From the NCBI RefSeq assembly GCF_009002475.1, contig NZ_AP019860.1, positions 7,392,501-7,456,500 on the forward strand: a stretch of 64,000 nt of DNA, given 5' to 3'. Each line of letters starts with the position of its first letter. Positions within the stretch are counted from its first letter, which is position 1. The notes below the pieces were generated by a model, which saw only the letters and a program-made list of their open reading frames with translations, did not search any database and was not told the origin of the DNA. Below are positions 24,619 to 33,283 of the stretch, piece by piece. The stretch comes from Candidatus Uabimicrobium amorphum (lineage in GTDB: Bacteria; Planctomycetota; Uabimicrobiia; Uabimicrobiales; Uabimicrobiaceae). Made by a program: the position numbers and the translations under genes.

Positions 24619-27459
24619 ATGAGTGAATTCAATCAAGAATTACAAAAGAGCCTGTTGACAGGTTTTGTCAACCGCAATTTAAATTCGAAGTTTTGTTATC
24701 AGCCAGAGCTTCTGATCAATGACAAACGTAAAAATCAAACAGTATTATCAGTGTTGCTGAGAGAACTAGAGCAATGTCGTTCTTTTCGTTTTTCGGTGGC
24801 TTTTGCAACAATGAGCGGTGTCGCGAGTCTGATGAAAATGTTTGATGATTTGCGTTGTGCTAAGGTGTCTGGGCAGGTATTGGTATCACAGTATCAAAAC
24901 TACACACAGCCTCAGGCGTTGCGTTCTTTGTTGCAGTTTAAAAATATACAACTGCGTATAGTCAGCGATGGTTGTTTTCATGCCAAAGGTTATATATTTC
25001 AATATGATGAGTATTACAATTTGATTGTTGGTAGTAGCAACTTAACGGCTCCCGCATTGCAAAAGAATAATGAATGGAACTTGAAGGTTTCTTCAGCATA
25101 CGAAGGCAAACTAGTTGTTGATACATTGCAAAAGTTTGAAGATGATTTTGCCCAGGCAACGGTGGTAGATGATGCCTTTATCGATCGCTATACGCAAATC
25201 TATTCACGCAAATCGTTTCATTTTGATGCTGATTTTGATTTCACTAAGCCTCCAAAGCCTAACAAAATGCAGTTGGAGGCGCTGGAAAATTTAGATGATT
25301 TGCGACGTGAGGGAAAGAACAAAGCGTTATTGATTTCGGCCACGGGAACCGGGAAAACATATCTATCAGCGTTTGATACTAAAAAGCTAAATCCCGATAG
25401 ATTGTTATTTGTTGTTCACCGCGCCAATATAGCTAGGGCGGCTCTCCACACTTTTCAAAAAGTCTTTGGCGAGAGCAAAAAAATGGGAATGTATTCCGGT
25501 CAAGAGTTAGATTCTAGTGCCGATTTTGTCTTCTCAACCATTCAGACCATTTCCCAAGATCATCATCTTGTTAACTTTTCACCTGATAGTTTCGATTACA
25601 TCGTTATTGATGAAACTCATCGCGCGGGAGCCAAGAGCTATCAAAAAATCATGAGCCATTTTACACCTAATTTCTTACTGGGTTTGACCGCAACTCCAGA
25701 GAGAACCGATGGTCACAATATATTTAAAGAATTTGATTACAACATCGCTTATGAAATACGTTTGCATGACGCTTTAGAGCAAGAGATGCTTTGCGACTTT
25801 CATTACTACGGTATTCGCGATGTCTCTGTTGATGGCCAAGTTCTTGGCGAAGAAACTCCCTTTAACCTCCTTACCGCAAACGAACGCATTCATCATATTA
25901 TCGACAAGGTAAAGATGTATGGCACTGACAATGGAAAAACAAAAGGTTTAGTTTTTTGCCGTTCTGTGGAGGAAAGCAATGCATTATCGTTGGCATTTAA
26001 TGAAAGAGGCTTTAACACTATATCTCTTACCGGAGCTAGCTCCGAAGAAAAAAGAGCGAAAGCAATTGAACTACTAGAAAGTGATGTGGGGCTAGACTAT
26101 ATTTTTACTCGTGATATCTTTAATGAAGGTATTGACATTCCAAAAGTAAATCAGGTCATTATGCTGCGTCCAACGCAATCGGCAATTATATTTGTACAAC
26201 AATTGGGACGTGGTTTGCGAAAAGCGCATGGCAAAGAATACCTGACAGTCCTTGATTTTATTGGCAACTACAACAATAACTTTTTAATTCCCGTTGCTCT
26301 TTTCGGTGATAGCTCATATAACAAGGATACACTACGCAAGATGATGGCGAGTGGAAGTTGTTTGATGCCTGGAACATCTACAGTGAATTTTGAACGAATT
26401 GTACAGCAGCAGATTTTCGCAGCAATTGATCGAACCAATCTTTCGTTAAAAAAAGACCTGCGTGCCGACTACAAACTGCTCAAGTTTAAGATCGGTAAAG
26501 TTCCAATGATGATGGATTTTGTGCGCTTAGGTTCACGAGATCCATACTTGTATGTGAAAAATAGCAAATCATATTTCAATTTTGTGGCAGGAGAAGAAAG
26601 CGAGTATGCAACGAAATTGTCGCCACAACAAAGAACTTTATTACAACTATTTTCTCTAGAAATTGCCAACGGAAAACGCATCGAAGAAGTTTTGATTTTG
26701 TTAGAACTCCTGACAAAACAGGAGGTCTCCTTCGCGCAAATCAAAACACATATTCAGGAACGATATGGAATTTCAAGTATGGCTACCATCGAATCTTGTG
26801 TACGAAATTTAAACTTCGTCTTTGTAAAACAACCACAGCAAATCGTTCATTGTCAGCAAGATGTTATCCAACAACATGAAAGTTTCACTTCGCACCTCTG
26901 CGATCAAACATTCTACAAGTTCTTACACGATAATCTTGAATATGCGAAAGACACGTATGAAAGATTGTTTGATAAAGACTCTTACGTCTCCGGCTTTTTG
27001 CTTTACCGGAAATACTCGCGTAAAGATGTGTGTCGTATCCTAAATTGGCAAGATAACGAAAGTTCGACAATGTACGGATACAAAGTGAAATACAATACAT
27101 GTCCGATATTTGTGAACTATCACAAGGAAGATAACATTTCCGAGTCAACCAAATACCACGATTACTTTATCAATCGTTATGAATTCAACTGGATGTCACG
27201 ATCAAAGCGAACACTGGAAAGCAAAGAAATCATTGCAATTCGCAATCATCAAAAAAATGAATTGCGTTTACCTCTATTTATCAAAAAAAGCAATGATGAA
27301 GGCACTGACTTTTATTACATGGGTGATGTTACCGCAACAGACTCTGAGCAATCAACAATAAAAGACGATCATGGCAAGGATGTTTCTGTTGTCCAGTTTA
27401 AATTTAAAATGAACACACCTGTTGCTCCACATATGTATGATTACATTACTGCAAGGTAG
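24619..27459 (+). CDS. PLD nuclease-DEAD/DEAH helicase-DUF3427 protein, 946 aa
   Basis: Residues about 40-180 form a phospholipase-D-type nuclease domain (H121-x-K123 in FHAKGYIF and N141 in GSSNLT). A superfamily 2 helicase follows: GTGKT at 243-247, DETH at 331-334, TATPERTD, and motif VI in QQLGRGLRKAHGKEYLTVLDF. The C-terminal 300 residues, with WMSRSKRTLESKEI and ending FKFKMNTPV, match the DUF3427 type. The combination occurs in a widespread single-gene family often found among restriction and defence genes and in mobile elements. DNA cleavage driven by ATP-dependent translocation is inferred. The PLD active site is one HKD half, so it would act as a dimer. The start has only a weak ribosome site. 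Confidence 0.88.
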   Translation: MSEFNQELQKSLLTGFVNRNLNSKFCYQPELLINDKRKNQTVLSVLLRELEQCRSFRFSVAFATMSGVASLMKMFDDLRCAKVSGQVLVSQYQNYTQPQALRSLLQFKNIQLRIVSDGCFHAKGYIFQYDEYYNLIVGSSNLTAPALQKNNEWNLKVSSAYEGKLVVDTLQKFEDDFAQATVVDDAFIDRYTQIYSRKSFHFDADFDFTKPPKPNKMQLEALENLDDLRREGKNKALLISATGTGKTYLSAFDTKKLNPDRLLFVVHRANIARAALHTFQKVFGESKKMGMYSGQELDSSADFVFSTIQTISQDHHLVNFSPDSFDYIVIDETHRAGAKSYQKIMSHFTPNFLLGLTATPERTDGHNIFKEFDYNIAYEIRLHDALEQEMLCDFHYYGIRDVSVDGQVLGEETPFNLLTANERIHHIIDKVKMYGTDNGKTKGLVFCRSVEESNALSLAFNERGFNTISLTGASSEEKRAKAIELLESDVGLDYIFTRDIFNEGIDIPKVNQVIMLRPTQSAIIFVQQLGRGLRKAHGKEYLTVLDFIGNYNNNFLIPVALFGDSSYNKDTLRKMMASGSCLMPGTSTVNFERIVQQQIFAAIDRTNLSLKKDLRADYKLLKFKIGKVPMMMDFVRLGSRDPYLYVKNSKSYFNFVAGEESEYATKLSPQQRTLLQLFSLEIANGKRIEEVLILLELLTKQEVSFAQIKTHIQERYGISSMATIESCVRNLNFVFVKQPQQIVHCQQDVIQQHESFTSHLCDQTFYKFLHDNLEYAKDTYERLFDKDSYVSGFLLYRKYSRKDVCRILNWQDNESSTMYGYKVKYNTCPIFVNYHKEDNISESTKYHDYFINRYEFNWMSRSKRTLESKEIIAIRNHQKNELRLPLFIKKSNDEGTDFYYMGDVTATDSEQSTIKDDHGKDVSVVQFKFKMNTPVAPHMYDYITAR

Positions 27460-27469
27460 TAAAATCCTG

Positions 27470-27691
27470 TTAATGAGGAAACTTTGTCACAAAAAAAACA
27501 AACAATAACAATGGAATTGCAATCAAAAGAACAAGAGATATTCTTATTCTCATATTCTTCTCTTCTTTACACATCCCTTCATTTCTTATACCTTGAGAAA
27601 TCAAAAATAAAAGAATTATTGCAGCTATCAAGAAAGAACCAACGTTTGAAACAAAAAACCATTTTATTTTTCCCAAAACTACTTCAATCAT
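27470..27691 (-). CDS. Small two-TM membrane protein, 73 aa
   Basis: Two hydrophobic segments (FLIAAIILLFLIS and ISLVLLIAIPLLLFVFFV) are joined by a short charged loop (QGIRNEGMCKEEKNMRIR). AGGAG lies ten bases before the ATG. It converges with the helicase gene. No family recognised; a small membrane peptide beside a putative defence gene could be incidental. Confidence 0.5.
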   Translation of the reverse strand: MIEVVLGKIKWFFVSNVGSFLIAAIILLFLISQGIRNEGMCKEEKNMRIRISLVLLIAIPLLLFVFFVTKFPH

Positions 27692-27874
27692 AAGTAGATA
27701 CTCCTACTCAGTTTTAAAACATCATTGTGACGACTTCTTTGATTGCTTATAAAGAGAGTACTACATTTTCATTATCTACAATAGCACTTCCACGAGAGAC
27801 CACCACTGTAAAAAAGCGAAAGACCAACATTGGATTAGCGTTTTAGATGATGAATTAAATTTACCTTATAAAAT

Positions 27875-28055
27875 TTAGTCACCCATGATTGCTGCGCCTA
27901 ACTTTTCTTCTACAATATGCCATTTTACTATTGTATTAGAATTATTTAGTATTTCTTTTTAATAATTCTTTCACTGCGTTGTTTAAAGTATAATAATCTA
28001 AATCGATTCTTTTATATGATGCCAATATCTTCACCAGTTTCGATATTTTTTGCAT
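27875..28055 (-). pseudogene. Small gene after the toxin, broken by a frameshift
   Basis: Four bases after the toxin stop, an ATG begins MQKISKLVKILASYKRIDL and stays open for 37 codons to 27942. Removing one A from the AAAAA run near 27957 lets it continue through KEILNNSNTIVKWHIVEEKL to a stop at 27875, giving about 59 residues. The 37-codon form may also be what is made. Function unknown; third gene of the toxin-antitoxin transcript. Confidence 0.45.
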
Positions 28056-28058
28056 ATG

Positions 28059-28403
28059 TTACAACGGTAAACAAATGAGTAAATTTTCAAAATCTATTAA
28101 CTTTCCTGCCGACGAAATTAAAGTTAAATCATCAATCAAGTCTTTTATTCCCACTTTTGTAGCTCTGTAAAAAAGAACTCCCGAAAAATATTTTTGGTTA
28201 GATTGAAAGTTTGCTGCTATCTCAAAAAAATCTTTATCGCTTGTTACCAATACTCTTTTCAATTCGGAAGCTCTTTCTAACAGTTTTTCATCTGGTACGC
28301 CGTCCATACCATCGTCTTGACCTCGGATAACGTCGACTCCATTTGCAATTAAATTTTGGAACACTACTCCGTGAACATGTAGATCAAAGTATAGTTTTAT
28401 CAT
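28059..28403 (-). CDS. DUF5615-type PIN-like toxin, 114 aa
   Basis: The protein has the DUF5615/Mut7-C-like PIN pattern: an N-terminal strand with acidic residue (LYFDLHVH), GVDVIRGQDDG, then DEKLLERASELKRVLVTSDKDF with the conserved SDKDF acidic pair. These are small RNA nucleases paired with DUF433 antitoxins. It starts inside the stop codon of the antitoxin gene (ATGA overlap). That arrangement and the partner identity support a toxin role. FDLHVH replaces the usual DENL motif, so activity is uncertain. Confidence 0.82.
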   Translation of the reverse strand: MIKLYFDLHVHGVVFQNLIANGVDVIRGQDDGMDGVPDEKLLERASELKRVLVTSDKDFFEIAANFQSNQKYFSGVLFYRATKVGIKDLIDDLTLISSAGKLIDFENLLICLPL

Positions 28404-28705
28404 TTATTTTTCAACCGATCTAGTAGTTCTTGGCGTGTAATTTGTTTTGAGGCACGGCGTTTTTCTTCTATTTCAATATCGTCTTGTTCTATTTTTTTGT
28501 CCATTTCTTGCTTGTGGTCATGGTAATACGCCAGTGCAGAGCAAATTTGAGATTTTGTTAAATCTCTATGCTGAATGTGTATTTCATCGGGAGACCACCC
28601 ATAAGACAAGTACCAAATAGCAATGTCTTCTACTTTGTAGCGTGTTCCTTCAATAATAGGGACACCTTCTACATTTACAATATAGCGGTAATCTGTTGCT
28701 ATCAT
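28400..28705 (-). CDS. DUF433-type antitoxin, 101 aa
   Basis: The core VNVEGVPIIEGTRYKVEDIA followed by LSYGWSPDEI and LTKSQICSALAYYHDH is the DUF433 winged-helix pattern. The C-terminal 35 residues are a charged helix that would wrap the toxin. AAAGG precedes the ATG at 28705 by six bases; an upstream start at 28765 is in-frame but less likely. Antitoxins of this family also repress their own promoter. Together with the next gene it gives the element a stability module. Confidence 0.85.
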   Translation of the reverse strand: MIATDYRYIVNVEGVPIIEGTRYKVEDIAIWYLSYGWSPDEIHIQHRDLTKSQICSALAYYHDHKQEMDKKIEQDDIEIEEKRRASKQITRQELLDRLKNK

Positions 28706-28829
28706 ATTCATCCTTTCACCAAGTATTTTAAGTCTGTAATTACATTGTATCAGATTATATGACAAGTTACAAATTGAGGTTACGAATATGCAAAATAGGC
28801 TACCTTACAAAAATCCCTTACATTTTCGA

Positions 28830-28870
28830 TTTCGCCTCAAAGCTTTTTACAGTATAGCTTTGAGGCGAAA
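28830..28870. repeat. 15-bp perfect inverted repeat near primase gene end
   Basis: Arms 28830-28844 and 28856-28870 (TTTCGCCTCAAAGCT and complement) around an 11-base loop, 70 bases after the primase stop. No U-tract. Could be a terminator of the primase transcript or part of a replication origin. Confidence 0.45.
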
Positions 28871-28941
28871 ACTCAACCTTCCTTACAAAAGAAAGATACA
28901 CAGCAGGGGTAGAGAGATTTTATGCAGACGCATGCGATTTG

Positions 28942-31572
28942 CTAACACTGCCAAAATCCTTCTAGGTCTAGGCCAAAATCTTTCACTTTTGCCATATCAA
29001 TTACCACGCAACGTTTTGTTCCTTTGCCAATCCATTTGGGTTTATCGGGGCTGTCAATGTATAGGTTTGTTCGTTCTTTGAACATGCGACGATAAGCTTT
29101 CATATCTAGTATTTCAAATTGCTCACCGGATCTTTTTCCCCATTCTTTTAGTTCGGGTAGGCAGAACTTGAGGCGTAGGTATAGTTTGCTTGGAGTAGCA
29201 TTTTCGCTTTCGGTAGCGAAATGCATGTTTTCCTTAAGGATACCTTTTTCCGCGAGCATGGCTAGCTTTTCCAGCGTATCGTCTAACGCTATTTTGCCAC
29301 CAGATACTTCGCAGATTTCTTTTTCGCATAGTTTCATGAGTTCTTCTTTGGATAGCGATGGCATTGATAGGTTGAAGTCTTGAGCGAATTTCTCCATACA
29401 GCGTAAACCAAATACAGCAATGGTCATATTGTCTTTTGGGCGTTCGGGGCAGTTTTCGATGATGTCTTTTACGTCTTTCGTGGCTTCGTTTAGCATTTGA
29501 TCTACATTTTGTTGTAATACCCAATCTAGATAGATGCTGGCGAAAGCCTCTAGTGGCATGGCGTTGAGTTTTTTGTGTGCTTGTTTGCGTTCGGTTGTCA
29601 TGGATTTAAATGATAATGGTGCGGGTAGTATTCTTTCTAGGACGGCGGGTTCGGTGAAGGTCATCTCGCCTACGATGCATATCGGAGCTTGGAGTTTGTA
29701 GTGCATTAGGGTTTGGTCTTGGCGTCCTCTAGTTTCTACTTCTCCTGCGTATATGCGTCTGATTAAGCGGTGGATGTAATTGACTTGCTTAGGATGCATG
29801 TCACAGGGTTTGTATTCATCTACGAAGATGGGTAGGCTGCTGGTGGCTGAGAGGAGTTTTAGCCAGCTAAAGTTGCTTTGGGTGCAGGAGAATAGTTCAC
29901 CTGAAAATCCCATTAAGCGCCATAGAAGGCTCGCAGTGGACGTTTTACCACTTCCTCTGGTTCCGAATATGTTTAGGATGGGAAAATGGCGCATATGCGG
30001 CATTATTTGCTGTTTAAATGGGACGGCGAATAGCCAGCCTAGCATAACGGCTAGTGGAGCCTCTTCGTTGAGTTTTGGTAGGTAGGTAAATAGTTGTTGT
30101 AGAAATGGCTGTTGTTGGTGCTTTGGTATTGTGGTGAAGTGCAACATGTCGTGGAACGGATGTTGTCCTTTGGTAGGAATAAATTTGGTTTGGCAATCGG
30201 GGTTTTCTTTTCCGATGACTTTGTTGGGGAGTACGAAAATGTGGTCTTGGGTTTGGTAGCCTAGTTCTCGAGTTCCTTTGCATACGGAAATAGTGTAGCT
30301 GGCGACGATTTCTTGGATACATTGTAGATCGTTGTCGGAGCCACGAAAAGAAAGATCGATGGATTTGATTTCTTTGAGGAAATTGCTTCGTGATGTCCAT
30401 GCTTCGCGTTCTAGTACCACTTCGTATTGCGTTTTTTGCGATTTTAAGACGGCTTTTACTGCTTCTTTGTCATCTACCCAAATGCGTTGTTGCGGCAGGA
30501 TGATAAAGTTGGAAATGGCGATGGTGTCGTCCTTTCTTTTCTTAAGGTATGAATAATTTTCTTCGCTGATGTCACCGCATTGACGTTTTTGTGAGTCGGC
30601 GGTTGTGTTTTGTACTTGGTATGATTGTGCGTTTTCGATGAGGTGTTGTAGATCTTGTTTGCTGTTTTTTTCGCGAATGAGAAAGTCGCTGAGGTCGCCT
30701 TTGGGATATTGTTGTTGAAATTGTTGTGGCCATTGAATAATTTTGATGTCGTTTGTGGCTTGTGATAGCGCTTCCGCAGCTTTGTGTGCGCCTTGTTGTC
30801 CTGCGGCATCACAATCATAACAAATAACGATGGTTTGGTCTTGTAGTGCGCTGATGGTGTGTTGCCAGTGTTGTTTTTGTGGTAGTGAGTTTTCTCCTCC
30901 GGTGAAGGTAACGAAGTTGTACTTGTCTCCAAGAAAACTCTCACCTACGTTTTTGTCTTTTTCTCCAGCGCATAGAATAGTGGTCTTTTCGCGGTTGATA
31001 CTTTCAATGCCGTATAGCGATACTTTGCCACCGCGTTCAAACATCGATTTGTGTTTGCTTGGTACTTTGCGTGAATATTTTTTTAGGGTAATCACTTCGC
31101 CGCGATGGTTGAATATTGGAAACACCAGTCTGGCTTCATACTTGCCGTACTTTGGTATGTAGCCAAGTTGATTTTTGATGGCGGTTTTGCGTGAAATTCC
31201 CATTGTTTTTAACGCATCAAGGCTTTTGTCTTTGTTTTGTTGTAGATTGTATTGGTAGCGTTCGACTTTTTCTTGTAGTGGACTTGATACATCACCATAT
31301 TGTTTTTTAAGCTCAAAAGAGGCTTCTTTGATGTTCGAATGATTACTGATGAGTTTCTCAAATTGAACCAGGCTACCTTTTTCATTACAGGCGAAGCATT
31401 TGAAGCATCCGTTGTTGCGATTAAAACCAAAAGAAGGTTTTTTGTCGGTGTGATTTGGCAATGGACAACGAACGTTTTTGCTCCAGCCATTCCTGTTAAA
31501 TTTTTGAATGGTAATGCCTATGTGACGTTGATAATAGTTGACGATGTCCAGGTTTTTTGGCAGTTTTCTCAT
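28942..31572 (-). CDS. Element primase-ATPase (CHC2 zinc finger, Toprim, P-loop), 876 aa
   Basis: A zinc finger of the DnaG CHC2 type opens the protein: C36 and H41 in RCPLPNHTDKKPSF, C59 and C62 in CFKCFAC. A Toprim domain follows at about 195-310: ILCAGEKDKN supplies the Glu, CYDCDAAGQQGA the DxD, and GDLSDFL closes it. The C-terminal half is an ATPase with Walker A GTRGSGKTSTAS and Walker B LPIFVDEYKP. This is the layout of phage and plasmid primase-helicases used to start replication of the element. GGGGGT precedes the ATG at 31572. A small hairpin overlaps that ribosome site. It indicates that the element can replicate autonomously at some stage. Confidence 0.9.
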   Translation of the reverse strand: MRKLPKNLDIVNYYQRHIGITIQKFNRNGWSKNVRCPLPNHTDKKPSFGFNRNNGCFKCFACNEKGSLVQFEKLISNHSNIKEASFELKKQYGDVSSPLQEKVERYQYNLQQNKDKSLDALKTMGISRKTAIKNQLGYIPKYGKYEARLVFPIFNHRGEVITLKKYSRKVPSKHKSMFERGGKVSLYGIESINREKTTILCAGEKDKNVGESFLGDKYNFVTFTGGENSLPQKQHWQHTISALQDQTIVICYDCDAAGQQGAHKAAEALSQATNDIKIIQWPQQFQQQYPKGDLSDFLIREKNSKQDLQHLIENAQSYQVQNTTADSQKRQCGDISEENYSYLKKRKDDTIAISNFIILPQQRIWVDDKEAVKAVLKSQKTQYEVVLEREAWTSRSNFLKEIKSIDLSFRGSDNDLQCIQEIVASYTISVCKGTRELGYQTQDHIFVLPNKVIGKENPDCQTKFIPTKGQHPFHDMLHFTTIPKHQQQPFLQQLFTYLPKLNEEAPLAVMLGWLFAVPFKQQIMPHMRHFPILNIFGTRGSGKTSTASLLWRLMGFSGELFSCTQSNFSWLKLLSATSSLPIFVDEYKPCDMHPKQVNYIHRLIRRIYAGEVETRGRQDQTLMHYKLQAPICIVGEMTFTEPAVLERILPAPLSFKSMTTERKQAHKKLNAMPLEAFASIYLDWVLQQNVDQMLNEATKDVKDIIENCPERPKDNMTIAVFGLRCMEKFAQDFNLSMPSLSKEELMKLCEKEICEVSGGKIALDDTLEKLAMLAEKGILKENMHFATESENATPSKLYLRLKFCLPELKEWGKRSGEQFEILDMKAYRRMFKERTNLYIDSPDKPKWIGKGTKRCVVIDMAKVKDFGLDLEGFWQC

Positions 31573-31579
31573 TTTTACC

Positions 31580-31601
31580 CCCTAAGTTCTTGAATTTAGG
31601 G
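31580..31601 (-). promoter_or_regulatory. Leader hairpin at the primase ribosome site
   Basis: CCCTAA and TTAGGG pair across a ten-base loop and abut the GGGGG ribosome site. Folding would restrict primase translation; a regulator could also bind. Small stem, so tentative. Confidence 0.35.
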
Positions 31602-31624
31602 AGGTGTATTGCTATAATTTTGTT

Positions 31625-31679
31625 GGTGCAACTGGGTTATTTTCTCGTCTTTACAGGGAGGAGAAATTTCAGTTGCCCA
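31625..31679. repeat. Nested inverted repeat upstream of primase
   Basis: GCAACTG and CAGTTGC form an outer pair, and TTTCTC and GAGAAA an inner pair. The region lies between primase promoter and right attachment site. May be a structured leader or integrase/helper binding region. Confidence 0.3.
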
Positions 31680-31754
31680 CAATCTACCCCTCACAACATT
31701 CCGATTTTTCTGTTACCCTTGTAAATCTTGATTTTCCCACAAAAATATCTATTC

Positions 31755-31810
31755 CTTGAAAACCATTGTTCCGAAAGGAACCGCGGGTTCGAATCCCGCC
31801 CTCTCCTCCA
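31755..31810 (+). pseudogene. tRNA-Ser 3' fragment, right attachment repeat
   Basis: Identical to the last 56 bases of the tRNA-Ser at 9279-9366, from the anticodon loop through CCA. The 5' half is missing and unrelated sequence precedes it. This is the displaced half of the original target gene. Confidence 0.85.
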
Positions 31811-31817
31811 TTTTTAA

Positions 31818-31895
31818 AGGGGAGTAGCTCAATCTGGATAGAGCATCGGTCTACGAAACCGAAGGTTGTGGGTTCGAATCCCGCCTCTCCTGCCA
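31818..31895 (+). tRNA. tRNA-Arg (ACG), second copy
   Basis: Sequence identical over the cloverleaf to the gene at 9374-9451, with different bases just upstream (TTTTTAA instead of TATTCAC). Anticodon ACG, CCA encoded. Confidence 0.92.
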
Positions 31896-31904
31896 TCAGT
31901 ATAA

Positions 31905-31981
31905 AGAGGAGTAGCTTAACCCGGCTAAAGCGGCGGTGTCGAATACCGCAAATGTAGGTTCGATTCCTGCCTCCTCTACCA
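31905..31981 (+). tRNA. Atypical CGA-anticodon tRNA, second copy
   Basis: Same cloverleaf as 9461-9537 with a short variable loop and CGA anticodon. The discriminator is A here, not G. A changed identity base in one copy could mean relaxed selection or a different charging specificity. Confidence 0.72.
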
Positions 31982-31988
31982 ATAAAAT

Positions 31989-32065
31989 AGGGGAGTAGCT
32001 CAATCGGATAGAGCAACGGTTTTCTAAACCGTAGGTTGTGGGTTCGAGTCCCGCTTTCCCTGCCA
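31989..32065 (+). tRNA. tRNA-Arg (UCU), second copy
   Basis: Matches 9545-9621 except that the last acceptor pair is now G-U. Anticodon TCT, CCA encoded. Confidence 0.92.
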
Positions 32066-32073
32066 GCGTTTTC

Positions 32074-32162
32074 AATGGAGAGAGAAAAGCAACGTAATTG
32101 TTATTTTGTTCTTATATGCGGAGAAGAAGATTTTAGTGAAAAACAACGCTTTTCCCTCCATT
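32074..32162 (+). ncRNA. Structured hairpin downstream of the tRNA array (copy 2)
   Basis: Stem arms 32074-32090 and 32148-32162 pair with two bulged A bases. The inner seven pairs GAAAAGC/GCTTTTC replace GAAGTGT/ACACTTC of copy 1, so both sides changed together. The loop keeps TGCGGAGAAGAA and TTAGTGAAA. This covariation supports a selected RNA structure. Confidence 0.5.
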
Positions 32163-32264
32163 TCCCTCTACAACCTAAAAAATTACTGCACCTATCATAA
32201 CCAATGCTTGACACGAAAAGTCTAGATTATATTTGTGGCAGAAGTTCTGTTAGGTTTGTATCAC

Positions 32265-33089
32265 TTATATCCAGTTTGACAAGAGAGTTAAGTTCCCGAT
32301 TTCTTCTGGCAACTTGGTTATGGGTGTACAGCGCATTTTCAAATATTTGAGGGACGAAAGTTGAAATAATTCCCTAGGTAGTTCGGTTATTAGTGTATGC
32401 GATAAGTTAAGATGAGTAAGAGAAGAAAGTTGTTCTATTTCCCTGGGCAGTTCAGCTATTTGTGTATACGCTAAGTTGAGGTGGGTAAGAGAAGAAAGCT
32501 GTTCAATCTCTCTTGGCAATTCAAAAATTCCTGTAGTACTCAAATCGAGATGCGTGAGAGAAGGAAGTTGGAGTATTTCTCGTGGTAATTTTGTCACAGA
32601 TGAATTACTCAAATCAAGGTGTGTTAGAGAAGAAAGTTGTGAGAATTCTATAGGCAATTCTTCGATATACGAACCACTCAATTCAAGGTGGGTAAGCACA
32701 GGAAGTCGGAATATTTCCACAGGCAACTGTTCTATGTCAAAAGAAAACAAGCTTAAGTGAGTAAGACTAGAAAGCTGCAAAACCTCTTTGGGAAATACTG
32801 TTGTTTTGCTCACATCTAATTCCACGGAAAGCATATTAGAAAAATTGCAGTTTACAAAGTGGCAGCCTTTTACATTCTGCAAGGTGACATCCGTACGGAA
32901 ACTACAATTTTCAAAAACACAATCTTTTAGTTCGTATTTTTGATCTTCTTCTAAGAAAAAAACACATCCGAAATATGAAATGTAGTTTTCTATTTTTTGC
33001 AGTGATTGCGATTTTATTTCTGTTCTTTCTACATGATTTTCTACGTTCCCGGTGAACATATTGAGTATTTTTGTCATTATCGTTTTCAT
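32265..33089 (-). CDS. Leucine-rich-repeat protein, 274 aa
   Basis: Residues about 50-90 resemble pentapeptide-like or LRR-cap sequence (CVFENCSFRTDVTLQNV). From about 95 there are seven to eight 23-residue LRRs of the bacterial short type, each with LSSLTHLDLS..I.ELPREI. No signal peptide or membrane helix is visible, so it is likely cytoplasmic and binds another protein. It stands alone downstream of the tRNA array. Ribosome site weak; the start could also be an internal Met at residue 5. Confidence 0.75.
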   Translation of the reverse strand: MKTIMTKILNMFTGNVENHVERTEIKSQSLQKIENYISYFGCVFFLEEDQKYELKDCVFENCSFRTDVTLQNVKGCHFVNCNFSNMLSVELDVSKTTVFPKEVLQLSSLTHLSLFSFDIEQLPVEIFRLPVLTHLELSGSYIEELPIEFSQLSSLTHLDLSNSSVTKLPREILQLPSLTHLDLSTTGIFELPREIEQLSSLTHLNLAYTQIAELPREIEQLSSLTHLNLSHTLITELPRELFQLSSLKYLKMRCTPITKLPEEIGNLTLLSNWI

Positions 33090-33283
33090 TTTTTATTTGC
33101 TCTTCTTTTTTTCAATTGATCTTTGGCAAAATTTGTCGTTGCTTCATGTTCTCATTCTACGAATCACTTTGAGCCAGTTTGGAGTACGAGTCCGCTAATC
33201 AGTATTTTTATTAAAATCGGCAAATGAAGTCTTGCATAACTCTTTCACTCGGCCATGTTAGAATTTCCTATGATAAATAAAAT

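Larger units (their letters stand above)
9311..31754. mobile_element. Integrative element inserted at tRNA-Ser(UGA), about 22.4 kb
   Basis: A 56-base identical direct repeat, the 3' part of tRNA-Ser from its anticodon loop through CCA, occurs at 9311-9366 and 31755-31810. The homology then continues through three tRNA genes on both sides. At the left the tRNA-Ser is complete. At the right only the 3' fragment remains, preceded by unrelated sequence. This is the classic product of tyrosine-recombinase integration into a tRNA anticodon loop. An intact integrase with an excisionase-like partner lies beside the left end, and a phage/plasmid-type primase-ATPase lies beside the right end. No capsid, terminase or conjugation genes are seen. 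It is therefore a satellite-like or degraded integrative element. Interior kinases and cytochrome genes may be later captures. Confidence 0.8.

Noticed and set aside
9311..31754. Calling the element a complete prophage
   Set aside because: I see no capsid, portal, terminase, tail or lysis genes, only integration, regulation and replication functions.
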